Of a DNA stretch of 64,000 nucleotides, positions 41,027-49,696 are shown piece by piece; the stretch's first letter is position 1, and every line of letters starts with the position of its first letter. The position numbers and the translations under genes were made by a program. Source of the DNA: Streptomyces goshikiensis (lineage in GTDB: Bacteria; Actinomycetota; Actinomycetes; Streptomycetales; Streptomycetaceae); assembly GCF_014650555.1 (NCBI RefSeq), contig NZ_BMVE01000013.1, positions 1-64,000 on the forward strand. The letters run 5' to 3'. The notes under the pieces are model-generated. The model was not told the DNA's origin and did not search any database. It was given only the letters and a program-made list of their open reading frames with translations.

Positions 41027-41266
41027 ATGAACTCTGCCAAGAAGGCCGCTCTGGTCCTGGCCACCGCTGGTCTCGCCGCGGGCGCTGCCGCCGGCTCTGC
41101 CATCGCCGACGCCGGCGCCGAGGGCGCGGCCGTGGGTTCCCCCGGTGTCCTGTCGGGCAACCTGGTCCAGGTCCCGGTTCACGTCCCGGTCAACGTCTGT
41201 GGCAACACCGTGAACGTCATCGCGCTGCTGAACCCCACGTTCGGCAACGTCTGCGTCAACAACTGA
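41027..41266 (+). CDS. chp: short chaplin
   Basis: This 79-aa secreted amyloid-forming surfactant has a signal peptide at residues 1 to about 28 (MNSAKKAALVLATAGLAAGA). A single chaplin domain follows: SPGVLSGNLVQVPVHVPVNV, then CGNTVNVIALLNPTFGNVCV, with the two Cys that form the internal disulfide of the ChpF/G/H type. No anchor. Chaplins lower surface tension and coat aerial hyphae. AGAAGG lies 10 bases before the ATG. The mature protein is almost the same as that at 43204-43437, so one arose from the other by duplication with inversion. Confidence 0.97.
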   Translation: MNSAKKAALVLATAGLAAGAAAGSAIADAGAEGAAVGSPGVLSGNLVQVPVHVPVNVCGNTVNVIALLNPTFGNVCVNN

Positions 41267-41280
41267 CGCCGTTCCTACGC

Positions 41281-41320
41281 GACTGTGGGCGCCCCGGCCT
41301 CGCCGGTGGCGCCCACAGTC
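41281..41320. terminator. bidirectional terminator after the short chaplin
   Basis: GACTGTGGGCGCC and GGCGCCCACAGTC form a perfect 13-bp stem, and a second inner stem CCGGC/GCCGG can add to it. It lies between convergent genes. Confidence 0.9.
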
Positions 41321-41348
41321 ATGTGTACGGGAGGGTGCGGCGGATCGT

Positions 41349-41696
41349 TCAGTGCGCGCCGCCGTTGAGCTTCACTCCGCCGAGCAGCGGGGACGCCTGG
41401 GTGGCGCCGTTGGCGAGGCCGAGCACCTCGCCCGGCACGTCGTTGCGGACCTTGTTGACCTGCTGCACGGTGCCCACGACCTTGCCGACGCTGTCGCCCT
41501 GTTCGGCGACGGCGTTGCCCACGGTCTGCGGGAGCGCCTCGGAGACCGGGTTGACGGCGTTCAGCACCTCCGTCGCCCCGCTCGTCATGCTCATGGGGGG
41601 CATCTGGGCCGGGGCGGTGGCCGCGAAGGCGGGGGCGGCGGCGCCGAGGGCGGCGACGGAGCCGGCGACGACAGCGGCGACCTTCGTGAGCTTCAT
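41349..41696 (-). CDS. small secreted protein of the chaplin locus
   Basis: A 115-aa protein with a signal peptide at residues 1-25 (MKLTKVAAVVAGSVAALGAA, then APAFA). The mature part of about 90 aa is polar, with no Cys, and predicted helical (EALPQTVGNAVAEQGDSVGK, VVGTVQQVNKVRNDVPGEVL). I do not recognise the family, though similar small exported proteins occur near chaplin genes in other Streptomyces. It is convergent with the short chaplin and downstream of the long chaplin on the same strand (174 bp gap with a hairpin). A role on the aerial surface is an inference from the neighbours only. Confidence 0.8.
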   Translation of the reverse strand: MKLTKVAAVVAGSVAALGAAAPAFAATAPAQMPPMSMTSGATEVLNAVNPVSEALPQTVGNAVAEQGDSVGKVVGTVQQVNKVRNDVPGEVLGLANGATQASPLLGGVKLNGGAH

Positions 41697-41810
41697 TATC
41701 GAAATCCTCTTCTTTCGTGGACAGAGGCATCAGCGGCGACCGTCGCGCCGCTTTCGACCTGGGTAACGATTCCCCGCCGCTGCGGAAACGCGCGAGCGAA
41801 CACGACGACG

Positions 41811-41840
41811 GCCGGAGAATCCGACAAAGGATTCTCCGGC
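41811..41840. terminator. strong hairpin after the long chaplin gene
   Basis: GCCGGAGAATCC and GGATTCTCCGGC form a perfect 12-bp stem with a 6-base loop. A run of T lies on the plus-strand side (41845-41851), so it would work best for plus-strand transcripts, but it also lies just beyond the long chaplin stop. Confidence 0.75.
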
Positions 41841-41870
41841 CGATATTTTTTCTGATTACCGGTATTGCCG

Positions 41871-43082
41871 TCAGGCGCTGTGGGAGCGCCGGTACAAAAT
41901 GGCGCCGCCCAGGATCAGGGCCGAGGCGAGGGCCGCCGCCGCGCCGGGCCGGCCCGCGCCGGTCGCGGCGAGCTCCTGCGCGACCGCGGGGGCCGGGGCG
42001 GGAGCGAGGACGGGGGCGGGAACGGGCGCGGGCGCGGGCGCGGGGAAGGCCGGGGCCTGCGGCGGGGCGACGGGAGCGGTGGCCGGAGCCGGGGCCGCCG
42101 GGGGCAGGTGGACCGGCGTGTCACCGGCGGGGGCGGCCGGCGGCTGGTCCGCGGGCGGCCGGACGGCCTCCGGAGCCGGGGCCGGCGCGGGGTGCCCGAC
42201 GGGCTGGCTGCCGTGCGGCGGACGCGGTGCGGGCGGCTCCTGCGCCACGGGCGGCGCCGGCGCGGGGAGCGTCACGGGCGGCGCCTCCCCGGCGGGGGCC
42301 GGGGCGGGCAGCGGTGCGGGCGCCTCCTCGGCCGGGGTGGGGAAGGGCTCCGGCGCCGGCAGCGGCGCCGGGGCCTGCGCGACCGGTGCGGGCGCGGGCG
42401 TCTCGGGACCCGGTGCGGGCTTCGGGTGCGGCCGCGGGGCGGGGCGCTCGGGGGCGGGCCGGGGCGCGGCCCGCGGCGGCGCGGGGGGCGCCGGGTGCGG
42501 GTGCCCGGCCTCGTGGCGCGGGTGGTCGTCGCACTCCTGCGCCGAGTCGCCGTGGCCGCTCCCGGTGTGCCGCTCCTCGTGGTGCGGGGCCGCGTGCCGG
42601 GGCGCTTCGTGGTGCGGGGCTTCGTGGCGCGGGGCTGCGTGCCGGGGCGCCGGGTGGTGCTGTTCCCCGTACCCGCGCTCCTCGCGGGGGCCGCCGTCCT
42701 CCTGCGCGCGGCGGTCCGGCAGCGCGTGCCGTCCCCGGCGCTCCTCGTCGAGGTAGCGCTCGAAGGCCTCGGCCCGCTCGGGGCTGAGGTAGTGCTCGTA
42801 GGCGTCGCGGCTGACGTGCGAGCCGGTGGTGGTGGCGCAGGTGTTCCCCATCGCGGGGTTCAGTGCGGCGCCGCCGTCCACGCTGTTGCCGCAGACGTTC
42901 GGTGCGAAGGTGATGGGTACCGAGACGCTGTTGCCGGACAGCACGCCCGGCGAATGCGCGGCCTCGGCCGTCGCCCCGGGGTGCGCGTACGCCGCGCCGG
43001 TCGCGATCGACAGCAGGCTGGAGGCGGCCGCCGCCGTGAGCATCCCCTTGCCCAGTACCTGTCGGCTCAGTACCTGTCGCAT
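41871..43082 (-). CDS. chp: long chaplin with one chaplin domain, His/Pro-rich stalk and LAXTG anchor
   Basis: This 403-aa cell-wall-anchored protein has a signal peptide to about residue 33. One chaplin domain lies at about 38-80 (SPGVLSGNSVSVPITFAPNV, CGNSVDGGAALNPAMGNTC). A charged region contains HYLSPERAEAFERYLDEERR. A His-rich run follows (APRHEAPHHEAPRHAAPHHE), then about 170 residues of Pro/Ala repeats. The C terminus ends with ELAATG, a hydrophobic stretch and RRSHSA, which is a sortase E-type signal. Known long chaplins ChpA-C carry two chaplin domains; this one has a single domain and a much longer stalk. GGGAAGGA precedes ATG 43082. It should tether chaplin fibrils to peptidoglycan. 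Confidence 0.93.
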   Translation of the reverse strand: MRQVLSRQVLGKGMLTAAAASSLLSIATGAAYAHPGATAEAAHSPGVLSGNSVSVPITFAPNVCGNSVDGGAALNPAMGNTCATTTGSHVSRDAYEHYLSPERAEAFERYLDEERRGRHALPDRRAQEDGGPREERGYGEQHHPAPRHAAPRHEAPHHEAPRHAAPHHEERHTGSGHGDSAQECDDHPRHEAGHPHPAPPAPPRAAPRPAPERPAPRPHPKPAPGPETPAPAPVAQAPAPLPAPEPFPTPAEEAPAPLPAPAPAGEAPPVTLPAPAPPVAQEPPAPRPPHGSQPVGHPAPAPAPEAVRPPADQPPAAPAGDTPVHLPPAAPAPATAPVAPPQAPAFPAPAPAPVPAPVLAPAPAPAVAQELAATGAGRPGAAAALASALILGGAILYRRSHSA

Positions 43083-43203
43083 GGGTCCTTCCCTGTCTAC
43101 CGGCACTCCCGCCGGTGGTGAATCGAAGGTGGCCCCGGAGTGCACCGCCGTGCACTCCGAGGCCACCCCGAGGAGGTTCGCCCTTGCGGGCTCAGGCGCT
43201 GCG

Positions 43204-43437
43204 TCAGGCGTTGACGCAGGTGTTGCCGAACGCCGGGTTCAGAGCCGCGATGACGTTCACGGTGTTGCCGCAGACGTTGACCGGGACGTGGACCGGGACC
43301 TGGACCAGGTTGCCGGACAGGACACCGGGGGAGCCCACGGCCGCGCCCTCGGCGCCGGCGTCGGCCAGGGCGGGGGAGGCGGCACCGGCTGCCATCAGAA
43401 CGCCGGCGGCCAGCACCACTGCCTTCTTGTACGTCAT
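43204..43437 (-). CDS. chp: short chaplin
   Basis: This 77-aa secreted protein has a signal peptide (MTYKKAVVLAAGVLMAAGAA) and a chaplin domain (SPGVLSGNLVQVPVHVPVNV, CGNTVNVIAALNPAFGNTCV) with two Cys. Mature residues from DAGAEGAAVG to NVI are identical to the chaplin at 41027-41266; the signal peptides differ. It lies 121 bp upstream of the long chaplin on the same strand and may be co-transcribed with it. An AAGGA ribosome site lies 10 bases before ATG 43437. Confidence 0.97.
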   Translation of the reverse strand: MTYKKAVVLAAGVLMAAGAASPALADAGAEGAAVGSPGVLSGNLVQVPVHVPVNVCGNTVNVIAALNPAFGNTCVNA

Positions 43438-43640
43438 TTGTTTTCGATCCTTCCCGCAGAGGCGTATCCACTGCAGAATTGACAACGAGTGGTTCGGGAA
43501 AAAGAAACCGCATATTTCCGGCGGCTGCTCCGCAATTCACCCCGATGCTCCGGGTGTCCGAAATTCGGGGGCGAATGTGCGTAGCTCATTCAAAGGCCGC
43601 GCGCGGGGGCAGGGTCGGGGGCCCGGCCCCCGCACGCGGC

Positions 43641-43674
43641 GAGGCCGCCGCGACCGAAAGGGTGCGGCGGCCTC
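43641..43674 (-). terminator. terminator hairpin after the second rodlin gene
   Basis: GAGGCCGCCGC and GCGGCGGCCTC pair in an 11-bp stem with a 12-base loop, 17 bp beyond the rodlin stop. Confidence 0.8.
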
Positions 43675-43690
43675 GGGCGGGCACCTGCGA

Positions 43691-44101
43691 TCAGCTGCCG
43701 GCGGAGACGTTGCCGGAGAGGATCGGGATGTTGTCCAGGATGTGAGAGAGGGCCTCGTCGCCCTTGGCCTGGGTGGAGTTCTCGGTGCACTGCTGGTTCT
43801 GCGGGCTGGACAGGACGGGGATGTCCTGGACGCCGACGTTGACCAGGGCCAGCAGCGACTGGACGTTGGCCTTGGCGGGCAGGGCGATGCAGGGCTTGTT
43901 GAAGGAGCCCTGGATGAGCGCCATCTGCGGGCTCATGTTGCCGTAGGTGGCCTGGTTGCCGTAGATCTGCGAAGCGCCGTTGCCGTTCACGGTGTTGATG
44001 CCGTTGTCGTTGCCGATGGCCATCGCCTGCGGGGCCATGGCGGCACCGATTCCCACGACCGAGGCGGCAACCGCGGCCGAGGCCATCATCTTCTTGATCA
44101 T
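43691..44101 (-). CDS. rdl: rodlin (second copy)
   Basis: This 136-aa rodlin has a signal peptide to about residue 28 (MIKKMMASAAVAASVVGIGA, ending PQAMA). The mature part has QIYGNQATYGNMSPQMALIQ, NKPCIALPAK and SPQNQQCTENSTQAKGDEAL. It is the same length as, and closely similar to, the rodlin at 39587-39997, like the RdlA/RdlB pair of S. coelicolor, although here the two are 3.7 kb apart and in the same orientation. AAGGGA precedes ATG 44101. A BldN-like promoter lies at 44149-44177. Confidence 0.97.
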   Translation of the reverse strand: MIKKMMASAAVAASVVGIGAAMAPQAMAIGNDNGINTVNGNGASQIYGNQATYGNMSPQMALIQGSFNKPCIALPAKANVQSLLALVNVGVQDIPVLSSPQNQQCTENSTQAKGDEALSHILDNIPILSGNVSAGS

Positions 44102-44453
44102 TGTCGTCCCTTTTTTGCAGGATTGCCCGGTGGTGGAGAGCACCCGGATCAACGCCGCGGCCCCGGTCCGGGTTGCGTGTTTTCACTCGGATGCCGACGT
44201 TTCGGACGGCTCGGTTGACGAACGGGCTCACGGCCGCGCCCTGAGGTGGTGGGTGCCGGACCCCGGATCCACCAGGCCATCGCCGATTTCCTTTCGGTTC
44301 GGACAATGACCCCCCGCATAACGACCCGCCCACTGTGAGGGTGCGTGTCATCGCCCAAAAGGCCGTACGGGCGAGTCCGACGTGATTTCCTGCCCTGGTT
44401 CTGCCAAAGTTCACTCCTGTTTTCTCCCCTTGATCGGAAATGGAGACAGGGTC
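44102..44453. other. divergent promoter region between rodlin and polysaccharide locus
   Basis: 352 bp without a gene. It holds the rodlin promoter at 44149-44177 and should hold the promoter for the plus-strand gene at 44454. No other clear element is seen. Confidence 0.5.
44149..44177 (-). promoter_or_regulatory. BldN-like promoter of the second rodlin gene
   Basis: Minus strand CGCAAC (44177-44172), 17-bp spacer, CGTTGA (44154-44149). The -10 matches the BldN consensus exactly and the -35 differs at one base. It lies 48 bp before the ATG. Confidence 0.75.
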
Positions 44454-45572
44454 ATGGCTTCCTCCGGCAGAATCCTCGCCGCGCTCGGTCTGCTGTCCTG
44501 CCTCGCCCTTTCCGTGAACGTCCCGGCCGCGGCGGCGGCGCCCGTGCCGGTGCCGGTGCCGGTGCCCGCGCCCAAGGAAGCCGTCCGCATTCCTTTCACC
44601 CAGCGTTACCAGGCCGTGCAGCACGGCGGGCTGGTGCGGGCCTCCAACTCGTCCATCAGCTGCCGCCGGGAGGTGGCCCCGCGGGCCGAGCCGTGCGCCG
44701 ACGTCAAGAAGGGGGCGGCGGGGGTCAACAGCGACTTCGAGATGTTCTACAGCGAGGTCGACGACAACCCCGACACCTACAACTCCACCCGGGCCGAGCT
44801 CAAGGTCCCGCAGGGCGCGAAGGTCTCGTACGCCCGGCTGTACTGGGGCGGCAACCTGCGGGTGGGCGAGCAGAAGCCGCCGCGGGACAACGGCCGGGTG
44901 CTGGTCGCCGAGCCGGGCGGTGCGTACAAGGAAGTGCTGGCCGACACGGTCGTCGGGCACAAGAGCGACGCGGGCAGCGACGCCTACCAGGCCTCGGCCG
45001 ACGTGACGCCGCTGGTCCGCACGGGCGGCGCCGGGATGTGGACGGTGGCCCAGCTGAACATCGCCATGGGCCACTCCGAGGCGGGTGCCTGGGGCGGCTG
45101 GACGCTGGTCGTCGCGTACGAGCACCCGCGGGAGCCGCTGCGCCGGGTCTCGCTGTGGGACGGCTTCGAGGGGCTGGCCGCCGGGGCCGGTCAGGCGGTC
45201 GAGACGGTCGAGGTCGCCGGCCTCCGGACGCGCCCCGGATCGAGGGGCAAGGCCGGGGTGGTCGGGTACGACGGGGACCGGGGCACCCTCGGGGACTCAC
45301 TCTCGGTGACCATCGACGGTAGTCGCCGGGTGAGCCTGAGCGACGGAAAGAATCCTTTCAATGACGTCATGAATTCCACCATCACGGAATTCGGACATAA
45401 CGCCTTCGTGCGACAGCCTGATCATATGAATAATCTTGGATATGACGCGGACGTGTTCGATCTGACTCCCGCTCTGTCCGACGGTGCCCGCAGCCTGAGT
45501 TTCAGGTTCACGGGCGAAAGCCAGGGTCATTTTCTCGGTGTGCTCTTCGTTCAGACAGACGCGCGCCGCTGA
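44454..45572 (+). CDS. secreted beta-rich surface protein (DUF3344-like)
   Basis: This 372-aa exported protein has a signal peptide to about residue 29 (ILAALGLLSCLALSVNVPAA), a short PVPVPVP spacer, then a beta-rich body with phrases such as SYARLYWGGNLRVGEQ, WTVAQLNIAMGHSEAGAWGG and LSVTIDGSRRVSLSDGKNPF. These resemble DUF3344-type extracellular proteins; that identification is from memory and moderate. It has no sorting signal. GGAGACAGG precedes ATG 44454. It is 19 bp upstream of a glycosyltransferase gene on the same strand and begins the exopolysaccharide run, so it may bind or display that polymer. Confidence 0.78.
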   Translation: MASSGRILAALGLLSCLALSVNVPAAAAAPVPVPVPVPAPKEAVRIPFTQRYQAVQHGGLVRASNSSISCRREVAPRAEPCADVKKGAAGVNSDFEMFYSEVDDNPDTYNSTRAELKVPQGAKVSYARLYWGGNLRVGEQKPPRDNGRVLVAEPGGAYKEVLADTVVGHKSDAGSDAYQASADVTPLVRTGGAGMWTVAQLNIAMGHSEAGAWGGWTLVVAYEHPREPLRRVSLWDGFEGLAAGAGQAVETVEVAGLRTRPGSRGKAGVVGYDGDRGTLGDSLSVTIDGSRRVSLSDGKNPFNDVMNSTITEFGHNAFVRQPDHMNNLGYDADVFDLTPALSDGARSLSFRFTGESQGHFLGVLFVQTDARR

Positions 45573-45591
45573 ACGTAGGAGACCACTCCAC

Positions 45592-46776
45592 GTGCCGACT
45601 AACCGTTCGAACGCTCCACTCACCGTCCTCCACCTCGTCCAGCCGGTGGAGGGTGGCGTCGCCCGTGTCGTCGTCGACCTTGTCCGCGCCCAGGCCGCCG
45701 CCGGACTGCGGGCCGTCGTCGGCTGCCCGCCCGGCGGACGGCTCGCCGACGCCGCCCGGGAGGCCGGGGCCGAGGTGCTCACCTGGCGGGCCGGACGCGC
45801 CCCCGGGCCCGGACTGGCCACCGAGGTGCCCGGCGCCCGCCGGCTGGTCCGCCGCGTGCGGCCCGACGTCCTGCACGCCCACAGCGCCAAGGCGGGCCTC
45901 GCCGGCCGGCTCGCCGTCCGCGGCCGCGTCCCCACCGTCTTCCAGCCGCACGCCTGGTCCTTCGACGCCGTCGGCGGCGCCACCGCGGCCCTCGCGCTGC
46001 GCTGGGAGCGGTACGCCGTCCGCTGGGCCGACCGGGTGCTGTGCGTCAGCGAGGCCGAACGCCGCGCCGGCGCGAGCGAGGGGATCCACGCCCGCTGGGC
46101 GGTGATCCGCAACGGCGTTGACCTCGGCCACTTCCGCCCCGGCGCCCCCGACCGCGACCACGACCGGGCACTGGCCCGCGCCGAACTCCCGCTGCCCGCC
46201 GCCTTCCGGGGCGACGGGCCGCTCGCCGTCTGCGTCGGCCGGCTCTGCCACCAGAAGGGCCAGGACGTCCTGCTCCAGGCCTGGCCGGAGCTGCTGGCCG
46301 CGGTCCCGGGCGCCCGCCTCGCCCTCGTCGGCGACGGCCCCGACACCGAGCGGCTGCGCCGCACCGCACCGCCCGGCGTGCTCTTCGCGGGAGCCGCCGC
46401 CGACATCCGACCGTGGCTTCGGGCCGCCGATCTCGTTGTACTGCCGTCGCGGTGGGAGGGCATGGCGCTCGCCCCGCTCGAAGCCATGGCCTGCGGTCGC
46501 CCGGTCCTGGTCTCCGACGTCAGCGGCGCCCGGGAGAGCCTGCCGCCCGGCCAGGCACGGCTGTGTCTGGTGCCACCACAGGACCCGACGGCGCTGGCCA
46601 AGGGCCTGACCCGGCTGCTCACCGAGCCGGGCCTGCTCGCCGAACTCGGCGAGCAGGCAAGGCAGCACGCCCGGACCGACTTCGACGTGCGGCGGACCAC
46701 GGACGCGGTCACCGGCCTGTACCACGAACTGCTGGGCAGGCCCCGGCCCTTGAACCAGGAGCGCATCAGCCGATGA
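45592..46776 (+). CDS. glycosyltransferase family 4
   Basis: This 394-aa cytoplasmic retaining glycosyltransferase of the GT-B fold. The acceptor half starts VLHLVQPVEGGVARVVVDLV. The donor half has VCVGRLCHQKGQDVLLQAWP, then ALVGDGPDTERL and the EX7E-like SRWEGMALAPLEAMACGRPV at about residue 300. GTG 45592 has TAGGAGA 10 bases upstream. Its stop overlaps the next start (ATGA), so it is coupled to the priming transferase. It should add a sugar to the lipid-linked repeat unit. Sugar specificity cannot be read. Confidence 0.92.
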   Translation: MPTNRSNAPLTVLHLVQPVEGGVARVVVDLVRAQAAAGLRAVVGCPPGGRLADAAREAGAEVLTWRAGRAPGPGLATEVPGARRLVRRVRPDVLHAHSAKAGLAGRLAVRGRVPTVFQPHAWSFDAVGGATAALALRWERYAVRWADRVLCVSEAERRAGASEGIHARWAVIRNGVDLGHFRPGAPDRDHDRALARAELPLPAAFRGDGPLAVCVGRLCHQKGQDVLLQAWPELLAAVPGARLALVGDGPDTERLRRTAPPGVLFAGAAADIRPWLRAADLVVLPSRWEGMALAPLEAMACGRPVLVSDVSGARESLPPGQARLCLVPPQDPTALAKGLTRLLTEPGLLAELGEQARQHARTDFDVRRTTDAVTGLYHELLGRPRPLNQERISR

Positions 46777-48290
46777 CGATGGACAGCGCACCCGCCCGGC
46801 ACACGGGCCAGGGCGGTACGGGGCCGGCCGGCGGCAGCGCCGGCATCAGCACCGCCCTCCGCCGCTCCGTGACCGCGATCCACCCCCCGCGCCGGCCCCG
46901 GGCCGACCCGGCCCGGCCCGCCCTGCGGTCGCAGCCGATCCGCCGCCGCGGCGGCCCCGCCCCGCTGCTGGCCGCCGACGCGCTGGCCGTCGTCCTCACC
47001 ACGGCGGCCCTGCCCGGGCTCGGCCTGTCGGCCGAGGCGGCCGCGCCCGTCGCCGTACTGCTCACCGCCCTGCACGCGCGGGCCGGGCTGTACCGGCCGC
47101 GGCTCGCGCCCTCCGCGCTCCTGGAACTGCCCGCGCTGGCCGGGCGGTCCGCCGTGCTGTGGTGCGGGGCCGCAGCCGTCGTGGCCGCCGTCCGGCCCGG
47201 CCGGCCGCTCGGCTGGAGCGTCCTGCTCACCGCGGTCTGCCTCCAGCTCGTCCTCGCCTGCGCGGGACGCGGGTTCGTCAACGCCGCCCGCCGCCGCGCC
47301 GCCCTGCGGGGGCCCTCCTCCGTGCTCGTCGTCGGCCCCGGGGAGGGCGCGAGCGCCGTCGCCGCCGCCCTGCACGGGCGCCCCGAGTACGGGCTGCGGC
47401 CCGTCGGGATCGCCGACACCGGCCCCGCGGCCGACGGCGGGAACAGCCAGCTGCCGGTCCTCGTCACCCACGAGGACATCCGCCGCGCGGTCATCCAGAA
47501 CGCGGTCCGGGAGGCGGTGTTCACCCGCCCGCCCGAGGCCGACGAGCGCACCGCCGCGCTGGTCCGGCTCTTCCACGACCACGGCTGCCGGCTCTGGCTC
47601 GCCGACCCGGCCGGCACCGCCAAGGTGACCGGCATGCGGGTGGCCCAGCCCGCCGACCAGCTGTGGGGGTACGCCGTACAGCCGCTGCTGCCGCGCTCCT
47701 CCCGGCCCGTCGAACGCTGGGCCAAGCGGGCCATCGACGGGGCGCTCGCCGCCCTCGCGCTGATCGCCGCGGCCCCCGTGATGGGCCTGTGCGCGCTGGC
47801 CGTACGGCTCTCCGACGGCCCCGGGGTGATCTTCCGGCAGGAGCGGGTCGGCCTGTACGGGCGGCCCTTCACCCTGCTGAAGTTCCGCACCCTGCGCGCC
47901 GACGCGCACGAGTCCGCCACCCGCTGGACGGTCGCCGGGGACCACCGGATGAGCCCGGTCGGCTCCTTCCTGCGCAAGTCCTCGCTGGACGAGCTGCCGC
48001 AGCTGTGGAACGTCGTGTGCGGGGACATGAGCCTGGTCGGGCCCCGCCCCGAACGGCCCTTCTTCGTCGCCAAGTTCGCCGCGGTCCACCCCGGCTACGA
48101 GGCCCGGCACCGGATGCCCGTCGGCATCACCGGGCTCGCCCAGATCAACGGGCTGCGCGGGGACACCTCGATCGAGGACCGGGCCCGCTTCGACAACCAC
48201 TACATCGACACCTGGTCGCTCTGGCAGGACCTGTGGATCCTGGCCCGCACCGCGGCCTCGTTCTTCCGCTTCCGGCTCGGGGGGAGCTGA
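46773..48290 (+). CDS. polyprenyl glycosylphosphotransferase (priming enzyme)
   Basis: This 505-aa enzyme of the WbaP/CpsE type. It has an N-terminal hydrophobic region with about four membrane segments (residues about 60-170), a central CoA-binding-like fold (SVLVVGPGEGASAVAAAL), and the catalytic bacterial sugar transferase domain at about 310-505. That domain contains KRAIDGALAALALIAAAPVM, FRQERVGLYGRPFTLLKFRT, SLDELPQLWNVVCGDMSLVG, PRPERP and GLAQINGLRGDT. It transfers a sugar phosphate onto undecaprenyl phosphate, the first step of repeat-unit assembly. ATG 46773 overlaps the preceding stop. Confidence 0.95.
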   Translation: MTMDSAPARHTGQGGTGPAGGSAGISTALRRSVTAIHPPRRPRADPARPALRSQPIRRRGGPAPLLAADALAVVLTTAALPGLGLSAEAAAPVAVLLTALHARAGLYRPRLAPSALLELPALAGRSAVLWCGAAAVVAAVRPGRPLGWSVLLTAVCLQLVLACAGRGFVNAARRRAALRGPSSVLVVGPGEGASAVAAALHGRPEYGLRPVGIADTGPAADGGNSQLPVLVTHEDIRRAVIQNAVREAVFTRPPEADERTAALVRLFHDHGCRLWLADPAGTAKVTGMRVAQPADQLWGYAVQPLLPRSSRPVERWAKRAIDGALAALALIAAAPVMGLCALAVRLSDGPGVIFRQERVGLYGRPFTLLKFRTLRADAHESATRWTVAGDHRMSPVGSFLRKSSLDELPQLWNVVCGDMSLVGPRPERPFFVAKFAAVHPGYEARHRMPVGITGLAQINGLRGDTSIEDRARFDNHYIDTWSLWQDLWILARTAASFFRFRLGGS

Positions 48291-48292
48291 CC

Positions 48293-49696
48293 ATGAGCCT
48301 CGCACTGTCCGGGAACCCGGGGCGGCCCGCGCTCGCCGGGGCGCTGCGCCGGCACTGGCCGCTGCTGCCGCTGGCCGCCGCCGTGCTGCTCCTCCTCGCC
48401 CCGCTGCCGGCCGGTGACGCCACCGCCTCGGGGAAGGTCGGCCCGGCCGACGCCGCCTCGCTGCTGCTGGTGTTCGTCTGCGCCGTCCAGGCGCTGCGGG
48501 GCCGGGTGCGGACGCTGAGTCCGCCGGCCGCGCTGGTGCTGGGGCTGCCCGCCGTGGGGCTGGCGGTGGCGACGGCGGGCGCGGGGGATCCGTACGCGGC
48601 GCTGCCCGGGTTCGTGCGCTACCTCCAGGTGTTCGTGCTGGTCCCGGCGGCGGTGGTGCTGCTGGTCCGGGACGCGCGGGAGTTCCGTATCACCGCCGGG
48701 TGCCTCGTGGTCCTCGCGCTGTTCCAGGGCGCGGTGGGGGTGGTGCAGTACGCGACGCACACCGGCGCCTCGTACCAGGGCGAGGACGTCCGGGCCGTGG
48801 GGACCTTCGGGCCCGGTGACGTGATGGGCATGGCCACGGTCGTGGCGTACGGGCTGGTCGTGGCGACCGCGGTGGCGCTGGCGCCGGGCCTGCCGGCCCG
48901 GGTCCGGCGGATCGCCGGGGGCTGTGCGCTGGTGCTGGTGGTGCCGCTGGTGCTGTCGTTTAGCCGCGGCGCGTGGATCGCCACCCTCGGAGCGGCGGTG
49001 CTGGTGATGGCGCTGGCCGGGATCCGGCGGGCCCTGAAGGTGCTGGTGGCGCTGACCGCGGCGGGCGTGGTGCTGGTGGGCGGCTTCGGGATCGGCTCCG
49101 ACATGGTGGCGGAGCGGCTGACCTCGATCACGCAGGTCTCCAGCGCCCCCGACCAGTCGGTGACCGACCGCTACACGATGTGGGCCGCCGCCGAGTCGAT
49201 GTGGCGCGAGCGGCCGGCCGCCGGGGTGGGCCTCAAGGGCTTCCCCGCGCACCGCGACGGGCACTCCTCGCTGGCACTGTCCTCCGGCAGCGACACCGCC
49301 GGCGCGGGCCAGGCGTACCTGCGCCAGCCGCTGCTCTCCCCGCACAACATGTACCTGCTGGTCCTCAGCGAGCAGGGCCTGATCGGGCTGGCCGCGCTCG
49401 CGGGCGGCTGGGCGGCGCTGCTGGTGGCGGGGGTGCGGCGGTACGCGTCCGGCGGCTCCGCGCGCCGGATCCGGGACTGCGGGCTGATCGCGATCGGCCT
49501 GCTCGTGTGGCAGCTGACCGACTTCCTCTACGCGGACATCGGCGGCCCCTCCACCGTCCTGACCGGAGTGGTCATCGGTCTCGCCGCGTGGTGGGCGCTG
49601 CCCTCGCCGGACGACACGGGCCCCGCAGGTCCGGTCGCCGGCCCGGTCGCGGGCCCGGCCGCGCGGCGCGCCGCCGCGGGTGCGGACGGCCTGTGA
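48293..49696 (+). CDS. O-antigen ligase/polymerase-like membrane protein (Wzy type)
   Basis: This 467-aa polytopic protein has about 11 membrane segments. The ligase/polymerase signature region is LVLSFSRGAWIATLGAAVLV at about 220. A long periplasmic-type loop follows (DRYTMWAAAESMWRERPAAG, VGLKGFP, then QPLLSPHNMYLLVLSEQGLI) with the conserved His-Asn. Such proteins join lipid-linked repeat units into long polymers outside the membrane. GGGGGGAGC precedes ATG 48293, two bases after the preceding stop. The last 40 residues are Pro/Ala/Gly-rich. Confidence 0.9.
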   Translation: MSLALSGNPGRPALAGALRRHWPLLPLAAAVLLLLAPLPAGDATASGKVGPADAASLLLVFVCAVQALRGRVRTLSPPAALVLGLPAVGLAVATAGAGDPYAALPGFVRYLQVFVLVPAAVVLLVRDAREFRITAGCLVVLALFQGAVGVVQYATHTGASYQGEDVRAVGTFGPGDVMGMATVVAYGLVVATAVALAPGLPARVRRIAGGCALVLVVPLVLSFSRGAWIATLGAAVLVMALAGIRRALKVLVALTAAGVVLVGGFGIGSDMVAERLTSITQVSSAPDQSVTDRYTMWAAAESMWRERPAAGVGLKGFPAHRDGHSSLALSSGSDTAGAGQAYLRQPLLSPHNMYLLVLSEQGLIGLAALAGGWAALLVAGVRRYASGGSARRIRDCGLIAIGLLVWQLTDFLYADIGGPSTVLTGVVIGLAAWWALPSPDDTGPAGPVAGPVAGPAARRAAAGADGL

